Shown: one piece after another, positions 48,686 to 56,519 of the stretch
Layout of the letters: each line of letters starts with the position of its first letter
Position numbering within the stretch: the stretch's first letter is position 1
Program-made: the position numbers and the translations under genes
Source: Zobellella iuensis
Lineage (GTDB): Bacteria; Pseudomonadota; Gammaproteobacteria; Enterobacterales; Aeromonadaceae
Reading direction: 5' to 3'
Length of the DNA stretch: 64,000 nucleotides
Assembly: GCF_016746085.1 (NCBI RefSeq)
Contig: NZ_JAERTZ010000014.1
Location: 1 to 64,000, forward strand
Notes under the pieces: model-generated
What the model saw: the letters and a program-made list of their open reading frames with translations, nothing else
What the model was told of the DNA's origin: nothing
Database searches by the model: none

Positions 48686-48937
48686 TTAGGCCGCTGCTTT
48701 GGCTGCGTCTTTGATCAATTTGGCTACGCGATCAGACACGTTAGCACCCTGGCCTACCCAGTGGTTGATACGCTCCAGGTCCAGGCGCAGTTTTTCTGCC
48801 TGACCGGTGGCGATCGGGTTGAAGAAGCCAACGCGCTCGATGAAACGACCATCGCGAGCGTAGCGGCTGTCAGCAACAACTACTTGGTAGAACGGACGCT
48901 TTTTCGCGCCACCACGTTGTAAACGAATGGTTACCAT
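48686..48937 (-). CDS. rpsP: 30S ribosomal protein bS16
   Basis: S16 is needed for assembly of the 30S body. The 83-residue product starts [20 protein letters not shown]. It is the first gene of the rpsP-rimM-trmD-rplS operon, with a strong promoter at 49010-49037. Confidence 0.97.
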   Translation of the reverse strand: MVTIRLQRGGAKKRPFYQVVVADSRYARDGRFIERVGFFNPIATGQAEKLRLDLERINHWVGQGANVSDRVAKLIKDAAKAAA

Positions 48938-48966
48938 ACCGTCCTCTATTTACTTGAAACAAACAA

Positions 48967-48987
48967 GGTCCGCAGACAATGCGAACC
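48967..48987 (-). promoter_or_regulatory. Attenuator-like hairpin in the rpsP leader
   Basis: On the minus strand GGTTCGCA pairs with TGCGGACC (one G-T pair) and is followed by TTGTTTGTTTC. It lies between the rpsP promoter and its start, so it could end some transcripts early or bind a ribosomal protein. Confidence 0.4.
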
Positions 48988-49009
48988 CTGGCTTAAAATA
49001 AGCCGCATA

Positions 49010-49037
49010 ATTGTACTCCGATCCGGCGAGAATGCAA
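49010..49037 (-). promoter_or_regulatory. rpsP operon promoter
   Basis: A -35 TTGCAT (49032-49037) and a -10 TACAAT (49010-49015) with a 16-base spacer lie on the minus strand, followed by TATGCGGC. Confidence 0.65.
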
Positions 49038-49101
49038 GCAAGGCGGGCGGACACGACCGGGACCGCGGACAGTCCCCGCGCCCCCGTTACCGGCTTCGCC
49101 G

Positions 49102-50484
49102 TCAGAACGGGCCGCGCCGGCCGCCACCCAGCCCGCCCGGGCCCATCATGCCCTGCATCTGGCTCATCATCTTGCGCATGCCGCCCTTGCCGGACATTTT
49201 CTTCATCATCTTCTGCATCTGGGTGAACTGCTTGAGCAGCTTGTTCACCTCCTGCACATCGGTACCTGAACCCAGGGCGATGCGGCGCTTGCGCGCTCCC
49301 TTGATCAGATCCGGATGGCGGCGCTCTTTCGGCGTCATGGAATTGATGATGGCCTCCATCCGTACCGTCAGCTTGTCGTTGACCTGATCCTTGACGTTGT
49401 CCGGCAGCTGGTTCATGCCCGGCAGCTTGTCCATCAGGCTCATCATGCCGCCCATGTTGCGCATCTGCACCAACTGGTCGCGGAAATCCTCCAGATCGAA
49501 GCCCTTGCCCTTTTTCAGCTTCTGGGCCATTTCGGCGGCCTTGCCCTTGTCGACCGAGCGCTCCATCTGGTCGATCAGCGACAGCACATCGCCCATGCCG
49601 AGGATGCGCGACGCCACCCGATCCGGGTGGAAGGGCTCCAGGGCATCGGTCTTTTCGCCGACGCCGATAAACTTGATCGGCTTGCCGGTGATGTGCCGCA
49701 CCGACAGGGCGGCCCCGCCCCGGGCGTCACCGTCCGCCTTGGTCAGGATCACCCCGGTCAGCGGCAGCGCCTCGCTGAACGCCTTGGCGGTATTGGCCGC
49801 GTCCTGACCGGTCATGGCATCGACCACGAACAGGGTTTCGATAGGGTCTATAGCCGCGTGCAGCGCCTGGATCTCCCCCATCATCTGTTCATCGACATGC
49901 AAACGGCCGGCGGTATCCACCAGCACCACGTCGAAGAATTTCTTGCGGGCGTAATCCACGGCGTTGCGGCCGATATCCACCGGCTTCTGCTGGATATTGC
50001 TGGGGAAGCACTCCACTTCCAGATCCGCCGCCAGGGTTTCGAGCTGCTTGATCGCCGCCGGGCGGTAGACGTCGGCACTGACCACCAGCACCTTCTTTTT
50101 ATAACGCTCTTTCAGGAACTTGGCCAGCTTGCCCACCGAGGTGGTTTTACCGGCGCCCTGCAGACCCGCCATCAGGATCACCGCCGGCGGTGCAACCGCC
50201 AGGTCGAGCGCCTCGTTGGCCTCGCCCATGACCGCCACCAGCTCGGCGTTGACTATCTTGATAAAGGACTGGCCCGGGCTCAGGGACTTGGATACTTCCT
50301 GGCCCACCGCCCGTTCCTTGACCCGGTTGACGAACTCCCGCACCACCGGCAGGGCCACGTCGGCCTCCAACAGCGCCATACGCACTTCGCGCAGGGTCTC
50401 TTTGATGTTTTCTTCGGTCAGGCGACCGCGGCCACTGATGTTTTTCAGCGTGCGCGACAACCGTTCGGTGAGATTTTCAAACAT
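49102..50484 (-). CDS. ffh: Signal recognition particle protein Ffh
   Basis: Ffh with 4.5S RNA brings inner-membrane proteins to FtsY at the membrane. The 460-residue product has the N-domain, the GTPase G-domain (GLQGAGKTTSVGKLA, DTAGRLHVD, TKADGDARGG) and a methionine-rich M-domain for signal sequences (MQKMMKKMSGKGGMRKMM). It is divergent from ypjD, and upstream of the rpsP operon as in E. coli. Confidence 0.97.
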   Translation of the reverse strand: MFENLTERLSRTLKNISGRGRLTEENIKETLREVRMALLEADVALPVVREFVNRVKERAVGQEVSKSLSPGQSFIKIVNAELVAVMGEANEALDLAVAPPAVILMAGLQGAGKTTSVGKLAKFLKERYKKKVLVVSADVYRPAAIKQLETLAADLEVECFPSNIQQKPVDIGRNAVDYARKKFFDVVLVDTAGRLHVDEQMMGEIQALHAAIDPIETLFVVDAMTGQDAANTAKAFSEALPLTGVILTKADGDARGGAALSVRHITGKPIKFIGVGEKTDALEPFHPDRVASRILGMGDVLSLIDQMERSVDKGKAAEMAQKLKKGKGFDLEDFRDQLVQMRNMGGMMSLMDKLPGMNQLPDNVKDQVNDKLTVRMEAIINSMTPKERRHPDLIKGARKRRIALGSGTDVQEVNKLLKQFTQMQKMMKKMSGKGGMRKMMSQMQGMMGPGGLGGGRRGPF

Positions 50485-50629
50485 GAGTAGGTCCGCAATT
50501 GGCGAAAATTGCGACCAGTATACCCAAGTTGCCGGCCGAACTTAAGCGACCGCAGGTAGCGATATGACTTGCCTTGAGGGTATACTGGCCGTTCTTCTTT
50601 ATTTTACCGGTTAATGGCTTACCTTCATT

Positions 50630-51418
50630 ATGGAATTGCTTGCTGTTTTGGCGATGGCATTTTACCTGTTGGCGGCCTTCGCCTGTGTACATAATCTGCT
50701 CAACCCCCAGAACCAGGGGCGCCGCTACGGTTTGCTGGCGGCCCTCTTTGCGCTCGCCCTCCATGGGCTCTGGCTGTTCGATACCGTGGTGATGGTGCCC
50801 GGTCAGAACCTGAGCATGCTCAACGTGGCTTCCATCGTCAGCCTGATCATCTGCCTGCTGATGACGATACTGGTCAGCCGCTTCAACGTCTGGCTGCTGA
50901 TGCCGGTGGTGTATGGTTTTGCCGGCCTGCTGCTGGCCACCGATTACCTGCTGCCCAGCTACTACGGCATGTATCTGGAGACCCGCCCGGCGGTGTTGCT
51001 GCATATCGGCCTGGGGCTGATGTCCTATTCCCTGCTGGTGATCGCCTGCCTGTTGGCCATCTTGCTGGGTTTCCTCGACAACCGGCTGAAAAAACACAAA
51101 CTCACCAACCTGCCGGCGATGCCGCCGCTGATGACCATAGAACGTTACCTGTTCCGGCTGATCTTCGTCGGCGTGGTGTTGCTGACCCTGTCCATCTCCA
51201 GCGGGCTGTTCTTCCTGCAGGAAATGTTCAGCCCCGGCAAGGCCCACAAGGCCATTCTCACCATTCTGGCCTGGTGCGTCTATGTGGGCCTGCTGTGGGG
51301 CCACCACCGCCTGGGCTGGCGCGGACGCAAGGTGATCTGGACCAGCGTGGCCGGCAGCATATTGCTCACCCTGGCTTATTTCGGCAGCCGCTTCGTGCGG
51401 GAAGTCCTGCTGGGTTAG
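50630..51418 (+). CDS. ypjD: YpjD, CcsA-family inner-membrane protein
   Basis: The 262-residue product has eight or so membrane helices and belongs to the cytochrome c assembly (CcsA/CcmC) fold, seen as YpjD in E. coli. HIGLGLMSYSLL and WGHHRLGWRGRK carry histidines similar to those near heme in the family, but the role of YpjD is unknown. It lies between ffh and corB, as in E. coli. Confidence 0.85.
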   Translation: MELLAVLAMAFYLLAAFACVHNLLNPQNQGRRYGLLAALFALALHGLWLFDTVVMVPGQNLSMLNVASIVSLIICLLMTILVSRFNVWLLMPVVYGFAGLLLATDYLLPSYYGMYLETRPAVLLHIGLGLMSYSLLVIACLLAILLGFLDNRLKKHKLTNLPAMPPLMTIERYLFRLIFVGVVLLTLSISSGLFFLQEMFSPGKAHKAILTILAWCVYVGLLWGHHRLGWRGRKVIWTSVAGSILLTLAYFGSRFVREVLLG

Positions 51419-51486
51419 CCTCGACTTGACACCGCCCGCTCAAACCCTTAGAAATTGATCAGCTTTTTCACCACAGGACGGTCTGC

Positions 51487-52755
51487 TTGGACGACATATC
51501 CACGGGTACCCTTACCGGTATCCTGATAGCCTTACTCTGTATCTCCGCCTTTTTCTCCAGCTCTGAAACCGGCATGATGTCACTCAACCGCTATCGGCTG
51601 CGGCATCTGGTGCAAAATCGACATAAATCGGCCACCCGGGTGGATAAACTGCTCTCTCGCCCCGATCGGCTGATAGGCCTGATCCTGATCGGCAACAACC
51701 TGGTCAATATCCTCGCCTCCGCCATCGCCACCCTGATCGCCATCCGCCTGTTCGGCGACTACGGTGTGGCCGTGGCCACCATCGCCCTGACCATAGTGGT
51801 GCTGATCTTCGCCGAGGTGACCCCCAAGACCCTGGCGGCACTGTATCCGGAGCGGGTCGCCTTTCCCGCCTCCTTTATCCTCAAACCGCTGATGGTACTG
51901 CTCTATCCGGCGGTATGGACCATCAACGCCATCTCCAACGGCCTGCTGTCGCTGTTCCGTATCAACCCGCACAACCGGGAAGATACCGCCATCAGCTCGG
52001 AAGAGCTGCGCACCATAGTCAACGAAGCCGGTGCTCTGATCCCGCGCCGACACCAGGACATGCTGGTGTCCATCCTGGATCTGGAAAAGGTGACGGTGGA
52101 CGATATCATGGTGCCGCGCAACGAAATTTACGGCATCGACGTGACCCAGGACTGGAAAACCATCAGCCGGCGGCTGTTGCAGAGCCCCCATACCAAGGTG
52201 CTGCTGTACCGGGACAATATCGACGATGCCCTGGGTTTTATCCACGCCCGGGACGCCCTGCGCCTGCTGGCCAAGGAGGAGTTCAGCAAGTCCAGCCTGA
52301 TGCGGGCGGTACGCGAAATCTACTACATTCCCGAAGCCACCCCGCTCAACGTGCAGTTGCTCAAGTTCCAGCGCAACAAGGAGCGCATCGGCCTGATCGT
52401 GGATGAATACGGCGACATCCAGGGCCTGGTCACCCTGGACGATATCCTGGAGGAGATCGTCGGCGATTTCACCACCACCATCAGCCCGACCCTGAGTGAC
52501 GAAATCAAGCCCCAGGAGGACGGCTCCTACCTGATCGAGGGCTCGGCCAGTATCCGGGACATCAACAAAGAGCTGGGCTGGAAGCTGCCCACCGACGGCC
52601 CCCGCTCCCTCAACGGCTTGATCCTGGAATACCTGGAAGAGATCCCCCAGGCCAACATCGGCCTGCGGCTGGCGGGTTACCCCATAGAAATACTGGAAGT
52701 GGAAAACAATATGGTGAAACTGGCCCGGGTACTACCTCACTACTATCGCCCCTAG
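51487..52755 (+). CDS. corB: CNNM/CorC-type ion transporter (CorB, YfjD)
   Basis: The 422-residue product has an N-terminal DUF21 transmembrane domain (FFSSSETGMMSLNRYRLRHL, IGNNLVNILASAIATLI), two CBS domains (DDIMVPRNEIYGIDV and EYGDIQGLVTLDDILEEIVGD) and a CorC_HlyC domain. It is of the CNNM family tied to magnesium and cobalt efflux. Translation starts at TTG 51487 with AGGA eight bases upstream; the residues after it (DDISTGTLTGILI) align with E. coli YfjD. Its stop overlaps the nsrR stop tail to tail. Confidence 0.88.
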   Translation: MDDISTGTLTGILIALLCISAFFSSSETGMMSLNRYRLRHLVQNRHKSATRVDKLLSRPDRLIGLILIGNNLVNILASAIATLIAIRLFGDYGVAVATIALTIVVLIFAEVTPKTLAALYPERVAFPASFILKPLMVLLYPAVWTINAISNGLLSLFRINPHNREDTAISSEELRTIVNEAGALIPRRHQDMLVSILDLEKVTVDDIMVPRNEIYGIDVTQDWKTISRRLLQSPHTKVLLYRDNIDDALGFIHARDALRLLAKEEFSKSSLMRAVREIYYIPEATPLNVQLLKFQRNKERIGLIVDEYGDIQGLVTLDDILEEIVGDFTTTISPTLSDEIKPQEDGSYLIEGSASIRDINKELGWKLPTDGPRSLNGLILEYLEEIPQANIGLRLAGYPIEILEVENNMVKLARVLPHYYRP

Positions 52756-53201
52756 GCTTTGACGGCCTGAGGTTCGAGCTGGTTGAAGATGACCATCAGT
52801 TCGTCCCGGTTACCCACCAGATCGGCCAGGGTATAACTTTCCATGACGCGCAAGAAGGCTTCCATCGCCAGCTTGAGCGCATCCTTCAGTCGACAGGCCG
52901 GTACCAGGTAACAGGCCGGGCTGCCGCAGTCGATGCCCTTGAGGTTGTGTTCCAGGGTACGGATCACCTGGCCGATATTGATGTCTTCCGGCGCCCGGGC
53001 CAGCCGGATGCCGCCGTTCTTGCCCCGTACCGCATGGATATAGCCTTCCCGCGCCAGCTGGTTGACCACCTTGACCATATGGTTGCGGGACACATCGTAC
53101 AGATGAGAAACATGGGCGACGCTGGTCAGCTCCCCCTTGGGCAGGGTGGCCAGGTACATCATGGCTCTCAGTCCGAAATCGGTATAGGTGGTCAGCTTCA
53201 T
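52752..53201 (-). CDS. nsrR: Nitric-oxide-sensing repressor NsrR (Rrf2 family)
   Basis: NsrR is an iron-sulfur repressor of NO-defence genes; NO destroys the cluster and relieves repression. The 149-residue product has the Rrf2 winged helix (LYDVSRNHMVKVVNQLAREGYI) and three cysteines at 92, 97 and 103 (DCGSPACYLVPACRL), the NsrR arrangement. Likely targets in the window include nnrS. Its promoter carries two inverted repeats at 53248-53277, so self-control is possible. Confidence 0.92.
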   Translation of the reverse strand: MKLTTYTDFGLRAMMYLATLPKGELTSVAHVSHLYDVSRNHMVKVVNQLAREGYIHAVRGKNGGIRLARAPEDINIGQVIRTLEHNLKGIDCGSPACYLVPACRLKDALKLAMEAFLRVMESYTLADLVGNRDELMVIFNQLEPQAVKA

Positions 53202-53247
53202 TCAGCGGGTATCCTGGGCAGGGGCGAATATATATACATGATACACA

Positions 53248-53277
53248 TTAGTGCACACTAAGGTGACATGAAATGTC
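53248..53277. promoter_or_regulatory. Two inverted repeats upstream of nsrR
   Basis: TTAGTG-CA-CACTAA (53248-53261) and GACAT-GAA-ATGTC (53265-53277) are perfect inverted repeats in the nsrR/motX gap. The second one includes ATTTC/GAAAT spacing loosely like an NsrR half-site. The proteins that bind them are unknown. Confidence 0.45.
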
Positions 53278-53308
53278 CGCGCTGACAAGCACAGGCCCCG
53301 GCGGGGAC

Positions 53309-53962
53309 TCAGAACAGCAGCTGGTGGTTCAGCTCCTTGACCTTGTGGGGGGGCATGCGGGCAGCCAGCCCCTTGCTCAATCGCTCCGCCTCCCGGTGCT
53401 GGGCCGGATCGGCGGTGACTATCTGCTTCAGCCACAGGTAGGCCTGGGGGTAGTCCAGCGGGCTGCCGGCCCCTTCCAGCAGCCAGCGGGCCCAGGTGAA
53501 CTGGGCTTTTTCAAAGCCGAGGCTGGCCGCCTCCTGCATCAGGGGGGCGGCTCGCTCCCGGTTCTGCTGCACCAGGGTACCGTTGTAATAATAACGCCCC
53601 AACTGCTCCAACGCCGCCGGCAGGCCCTGCTCCGCCGACTTCCAGATCATCGCCATGCCCCGCCGCGGCTGTCTGGGGACACAGACCCCCCAGGCCAGCA
53701 TGTCCCCCCACAGAAACTGGTAGGACGGCAGCCGCAGCACTTCCGCCCTGGCCTCGATATCCTGCACCAGCTGGCAGCTGTCCCTGTCCCGCACCTGCTG
53801 CAGATGACGGTTGTTGTTGATCCAATGGATCAGCTCATGTTCTTCATAGAGGGGGACGGCCCTGAGTTCCTCCGCCGCAGAAGTGCCGGCAGGCTCGGCC
53901 TGCTCCTGGGCCAAGGCCTGCAGGCTGCAGCAAAACAGTAAAAAACAGGATATAAGCTTCAT
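53309..53962 (-). CDS. motX: Sodium-type flagellar motor protein MotX
   Basis: MotX forms the periplasmic T-ring with MotY and is needed for stators of the sodium-driven polar flagellum. The 217-residue product has a signal peptide (about residues 1-18), then LIHWINNNRHLQQVRDRDSC, GDMLAWGVCV and Sel1-type repeats (EQGLPAALEQLGRYYYNGTL), all like Vibrio MotX. AGGAGG lies seven bases before the ATG, and a FliA-type promoter precedes it. It is far from other flagellar genes, as in Vibrio. Confidence 0.88.
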   Translation of the reverse strand: MKLISCFLLFCCSLQALAQEQAEPAGTSAAEELRAVPLYEEHELIHWINNNRHLQQVRDRDSCQLVQDIEARAEVLRLPSYQFLWGDMLAWGVCVPRQPRRGMAMIWKSAEQGLPAALEQLGRYYYNGTLVQQNRERAAPLMQEAASLGFEKAQFTWARWLLEGAGSPLDYPQAYLWLKQIVTADPAQHREAERLSKGLAARMPPHKVKELNHQLLF

Positions 53963-53982
53963 CGGTCATCCTCCTGGCCTAT

Positions 53983-54009
53983 CTATCGGCGCAGTGCGGC
54001 AAAGGTTGA
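53983..54009 (-). promoter_or_regulatory. Candidate FliA (sigma-28) promoter of motX
   Basis: On the minus strand GCCGATAG (53983-53990) matches seven of eight bases of the sigma-28 -10 element GCCGATAA. TCAACCTT (54002-54009), 11 bases upstream, matches five of eight of TAAAGTTT. The start of transcription would lie just before the AGGAGG of motX. Confidence 0.6.
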
Positions 54010-54045
54010 GCCCTGTGTAACATTTTGTAAGAAACTGTTGCATTG

Positions 54046-54192
54046 TTATCGATAAACGCCGGGGAAATGCGCACTCGGTCCCCCTTTTAAAACTCCAACT
54101 TGCACAAGCTGAATCGATTCAATCAATATAAGCACAACAAGCTTCTATACTACCTGAAAATCCTTTATTTCCTTTTACCCGGAGTGTTTTTT
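54046..54192 (+). promoter_or_regulatory. ptsG upstream region
   Basis: The gap before ptsG holds two perfect short palindromes, TTATCGATAA (54046-54055) and GAATCGATTC (54111-54120), with A/T-rich sequence following. They may be operators for a sugar-response repressor such as Mlc, but no firm match or promoter is seen. Confidence 0.3.
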
Positions 54193-55632
54193 ATGTTTAA
54201 AAACGCCTTTTCCAACCTGCAAAAAGTAGGTAAATCACTGATGCTGCCGGTATCGGTGCTACCCGTTGCCGGTTTATTACTCGGCATCGGCGCCGCCGAT
54301 TTCAGTTGGCTGCCCCATCTCGTGTCCATGCTGATGGCCCAGGCCGGCGGCGCCATCTTCGGTAACCTGGCGCTGATCTTCGCCATCGGTGTCGCCCTGG
54401 GCTTCACCAACAACGACGGCGTCGCCGCCCTGGCCGCCGTGGTCGGTTACTTCGTGCTGACCGCCGCCATCGGCGTCATGGGCCCCATCGTCACCGGCCT
54501 GGATCCGGTCGCCGACGCCACCCTGATCAAGCAGCTGACCGACACCGGTGTGCTCGGCGGCATCATCGCCGGCGGCATCGCCGCCTACCTGTTCAACCGC
54601 TTCTACCGCATTCAGTTGCCCGACTACCTGGGCTTCTTCGCGGGCAAGCGCTTCGTGCCCATCATCACCGGCGTCACCGCCATCTTCACCGGCGTGGCCC
54701 TGTCCTTTATCTGGCCGCCCATCGGCAGCGCCATCAACAGCTTCTCCGACTGGGCCGCCTACCAAAACCCGGCCCTGGCCTTTGGCATCTACGGCGTGGT
54801 GGAGCGGGCGCTGATCCCCTTCGGCCTGCACCACATCTGGAACGTGCCCTTCTTCTTCGAGGCCGGCAGCTACACCAACGCCGCCGGTGAAGTGTTCCGC
54901 GGCGAGATCGCCCGCTATATCGCCGGTGACCCCAGCGCCGGCAACATGGCCGGTGGCTACATGTTCAAGATGTACGGCCTGCCCGCCGCCGCCATCGCCA
55001 TCTGGCACTCCGCCAAGCCGGAAAACCGCGCCAAGGTGGGCGGCATCATGCTCTCCGCCGCCCTGACCTCCTTCCTCACCGGCATCACCGAGCCCATCGA
55101 GTTCGCCTTCATGTTCGTGGCGCCGGTGCTCTACGCCATCCACGCCCTGCTGGCCGGCTCCGCCTATGTGCTGACCATAGTGCTGGGCATGAAGCACGGC
55201 ATGACCTTCTCCCACGGCTTCATCGACTTCGTGGTGTTCTTCTCCCAGTCCACCAAGGGCTGGATGTTCCCCATCCTGGGCCTGGCCTACGGCGCCCTCT
55301 ACTACACCCTGTTCCGGGTCGCCATCGTCAAGCTGGACCTGAAAACCCCGGGCCGGGAAGAGGCCAGCGAGGAAGGCGCCAAGCAGGGCGGTTCCGAAAT
55401 GGCCGAGCAACTGGTCACCGCCTTCGGCGGCAAGGGCAATATCGCCAGCCTGGATGCCTGCATCACCCGGCTGCGGGTGGGCGTGAAGGACGTGGCCCAG
55501 GTGGACCAGGCCCAACTGAAGAAACTGGGCGCCGCCGGGGTGGTGGTGGCCGGCTCCGGGGTACAGGCCATCTTCGGCACCCGCTCCGACAACCTGAAGA
55601 CCGACATGGATCACTGGATCAGGGACAACTGA
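54193..55632 (+). CDS. ptsG: PTS glucose-specific EIICB component
   Basis: PtsG carries glucose into the cell and phosphorylates it. The 479-residue product has the EIIC membrane domain (about 1-385, with [41 protein letters not shown]) and the EIIB domain with the phosphocysteine in [10 protein letters not shown]. No EIIA domain is fused, so it depends on Crr. It is more like PtsG than NagE along its length. ATG 54193 was chosen because [20 protein letters not shown] matches E. coli and has GGAG eight bases before it. Confidence 0.93.
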   Translation: MFKNAFSNLQKVGKSLMLPVSVLPVAGLLLGIGAADFSWLPHLVSMLMAQAGGAIFGNLALIFAIGVALGFTNNDGVAALAAVVGYFVLTAAIGVMGPIVTGLDPVADATLIKQLTDTGVLGGIIAGGIAAYLFNRFYRIQLPDYLGFFAGKRFVPIITGVTAIFTGVALSFIWPPIGSAINSFSDWAAYQNPALAFGIYGVVERALIPFGLHHIWNVPFFFEAGSYTNAAGEVFRGEIARYIAGDPSAGNMAGGYMFKMYGLPAAAIAIWHSAKPENRAKVGGIMLSAALTSFLTGITEPIEFAFMFVAPVLYAIHALLAGSAYVLTIVLGMKHGMTFSHGFIDFVVFFSQSTKGWMFPILGLAYGALYYTLFRVAIVKLDLKTPGREEASEEGAKQGGSEMAEQLVTAFGGKGNIASLDACITRLRVGVKDVAQVDQAQLKKLGAAGVVVAGSGVQAIFGTRSDNLKTDMDHWIRDN

Positions 55633-55653
55633 TCCCGCCAGTCCGCCGATAGC

Positions 55654-55687
55654 AAAACGCCACCCGCAGGGGTGGCGTTTTTGTTTT
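55654..55687 (+). terminator. ptsG terminator
   Basis: AACGCCACC (55656-55664) pairs with GGTGGCGTT (55671-55679) and is followed by a T-rich run, 21 bases after ptsG. The A run on the other side also fits mazG, which converges on it. Confidence 0.85.
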
Positions 55688-55703
55688 CATCCGCATCGGC
55701 GGC

Positions 55704-56507
55704 TCAGGATTCCCGCGCCTTTACCCGGTTCCAGTAGCCGTCCAGCTCTTCCAGGCTGCAGGCCCGGCTGTCCTTGCCGTCGGCCTGCAGCGCCTGCTCC
55801 ACCGCCCGGAAACGGCGCTCGAACTTGTCGTTGGCCCGGCGCAGCACCGCCTCCGGATCCTGCTTGAGGTGGCGCACCAGGTTGACGCAGGCGAACAGCA
55901 GATCTCCGAGCTCGTCCGCCACCCTGTCCTGATCCCGCTCCGGCTCGTCCAGCTCGGCCATGACCTCGTCCAGCTCTTCGCGGATCTTGTCCACCACCGG
56001 CGGCAGTTCGCGCCAGTCGAAGCCGACCGCGGCGCAGCGCTTCTGGATTTTGTTGGCCCGGGACAGCGCCGGCAGGCTGCGGGGAATGTCGTCCAGGGCG
56101 CTGGTGGCCGCGGCGTCCTTGGCCAGGCGTTCCTCGGCCTTGGTGTTTTCCCAGTTGGCCTTGACCTGTTCTTCACTGTCGAAGTCGGCGTTGCCGAATA
56201 CATGGGGATGGCGCGCCACCAGCTTGTGGCTGATGGACTGCACCACGTCGCCGAAGTTGAACAGGGAGCGCTCTTCCCCCAGGCGGGCATAGAACACCAC
56301 CTGGAACAGCAGGTCGCCCAGCTCCCCGGGCAGCTCCGCCAGCGCGCCCCGCTCTATGGTGTCGGCCACTTCATAGGCCTCTTCCAGGGTGTAGGGCACT
56401 ATGCTGGCGAAGTCCTGTTTCAGATCCCAGGGACAGCCGGTTTCCGGGTCCCGCAATGCCGCCATGATGGCCAGCAGATCGCCGAGCGAGTAGTGGTAAT
56501 GTTCCAT
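55704..56507 (-). CDS. mazG: Nucleoside triphosphate pyrophosphohydrolase MazG
   Basis: MazG hydrolyses NTPs and dNTPs to monophosphates and can lower ppGpp. The 267-residue product has two MazG repeats: CPWDLKQDFASIVPYTLEEA with ELGDLLFQVVFY, and EELDEVMAEL with ELGDLLFACVNLVRH, holding the metal-binding EExxE-ExxD residues. It lies 12 bases after relA in one unit, as in E. coli but without mazEF between. Confidence 0.95.
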   Translation of the reverse strand: MEHYHYSLGDLLAIMAALRDPETGCPWDLKQDFASIVPYTLEEAYEVADTIERGALAELPGELGDLLFQVVFYARLGEERSLFNFGDVVQSISHKLVARHPHVFGNADFDSEEQVKANWENTKAEERLAKDAAATSALDDIPRSLPALSRANKIQKRCAAVGFDWRELPPVVDKIREELDEVMAELDEPERDQDRVADELGDLLFACVNLVRHLKQDPEAVLRRANDKFERRFRAVEQALQADGKDSRACSLEELDGYWNRVKARES

Positions 56508-56519
56508 CCGTGCTCCCTA

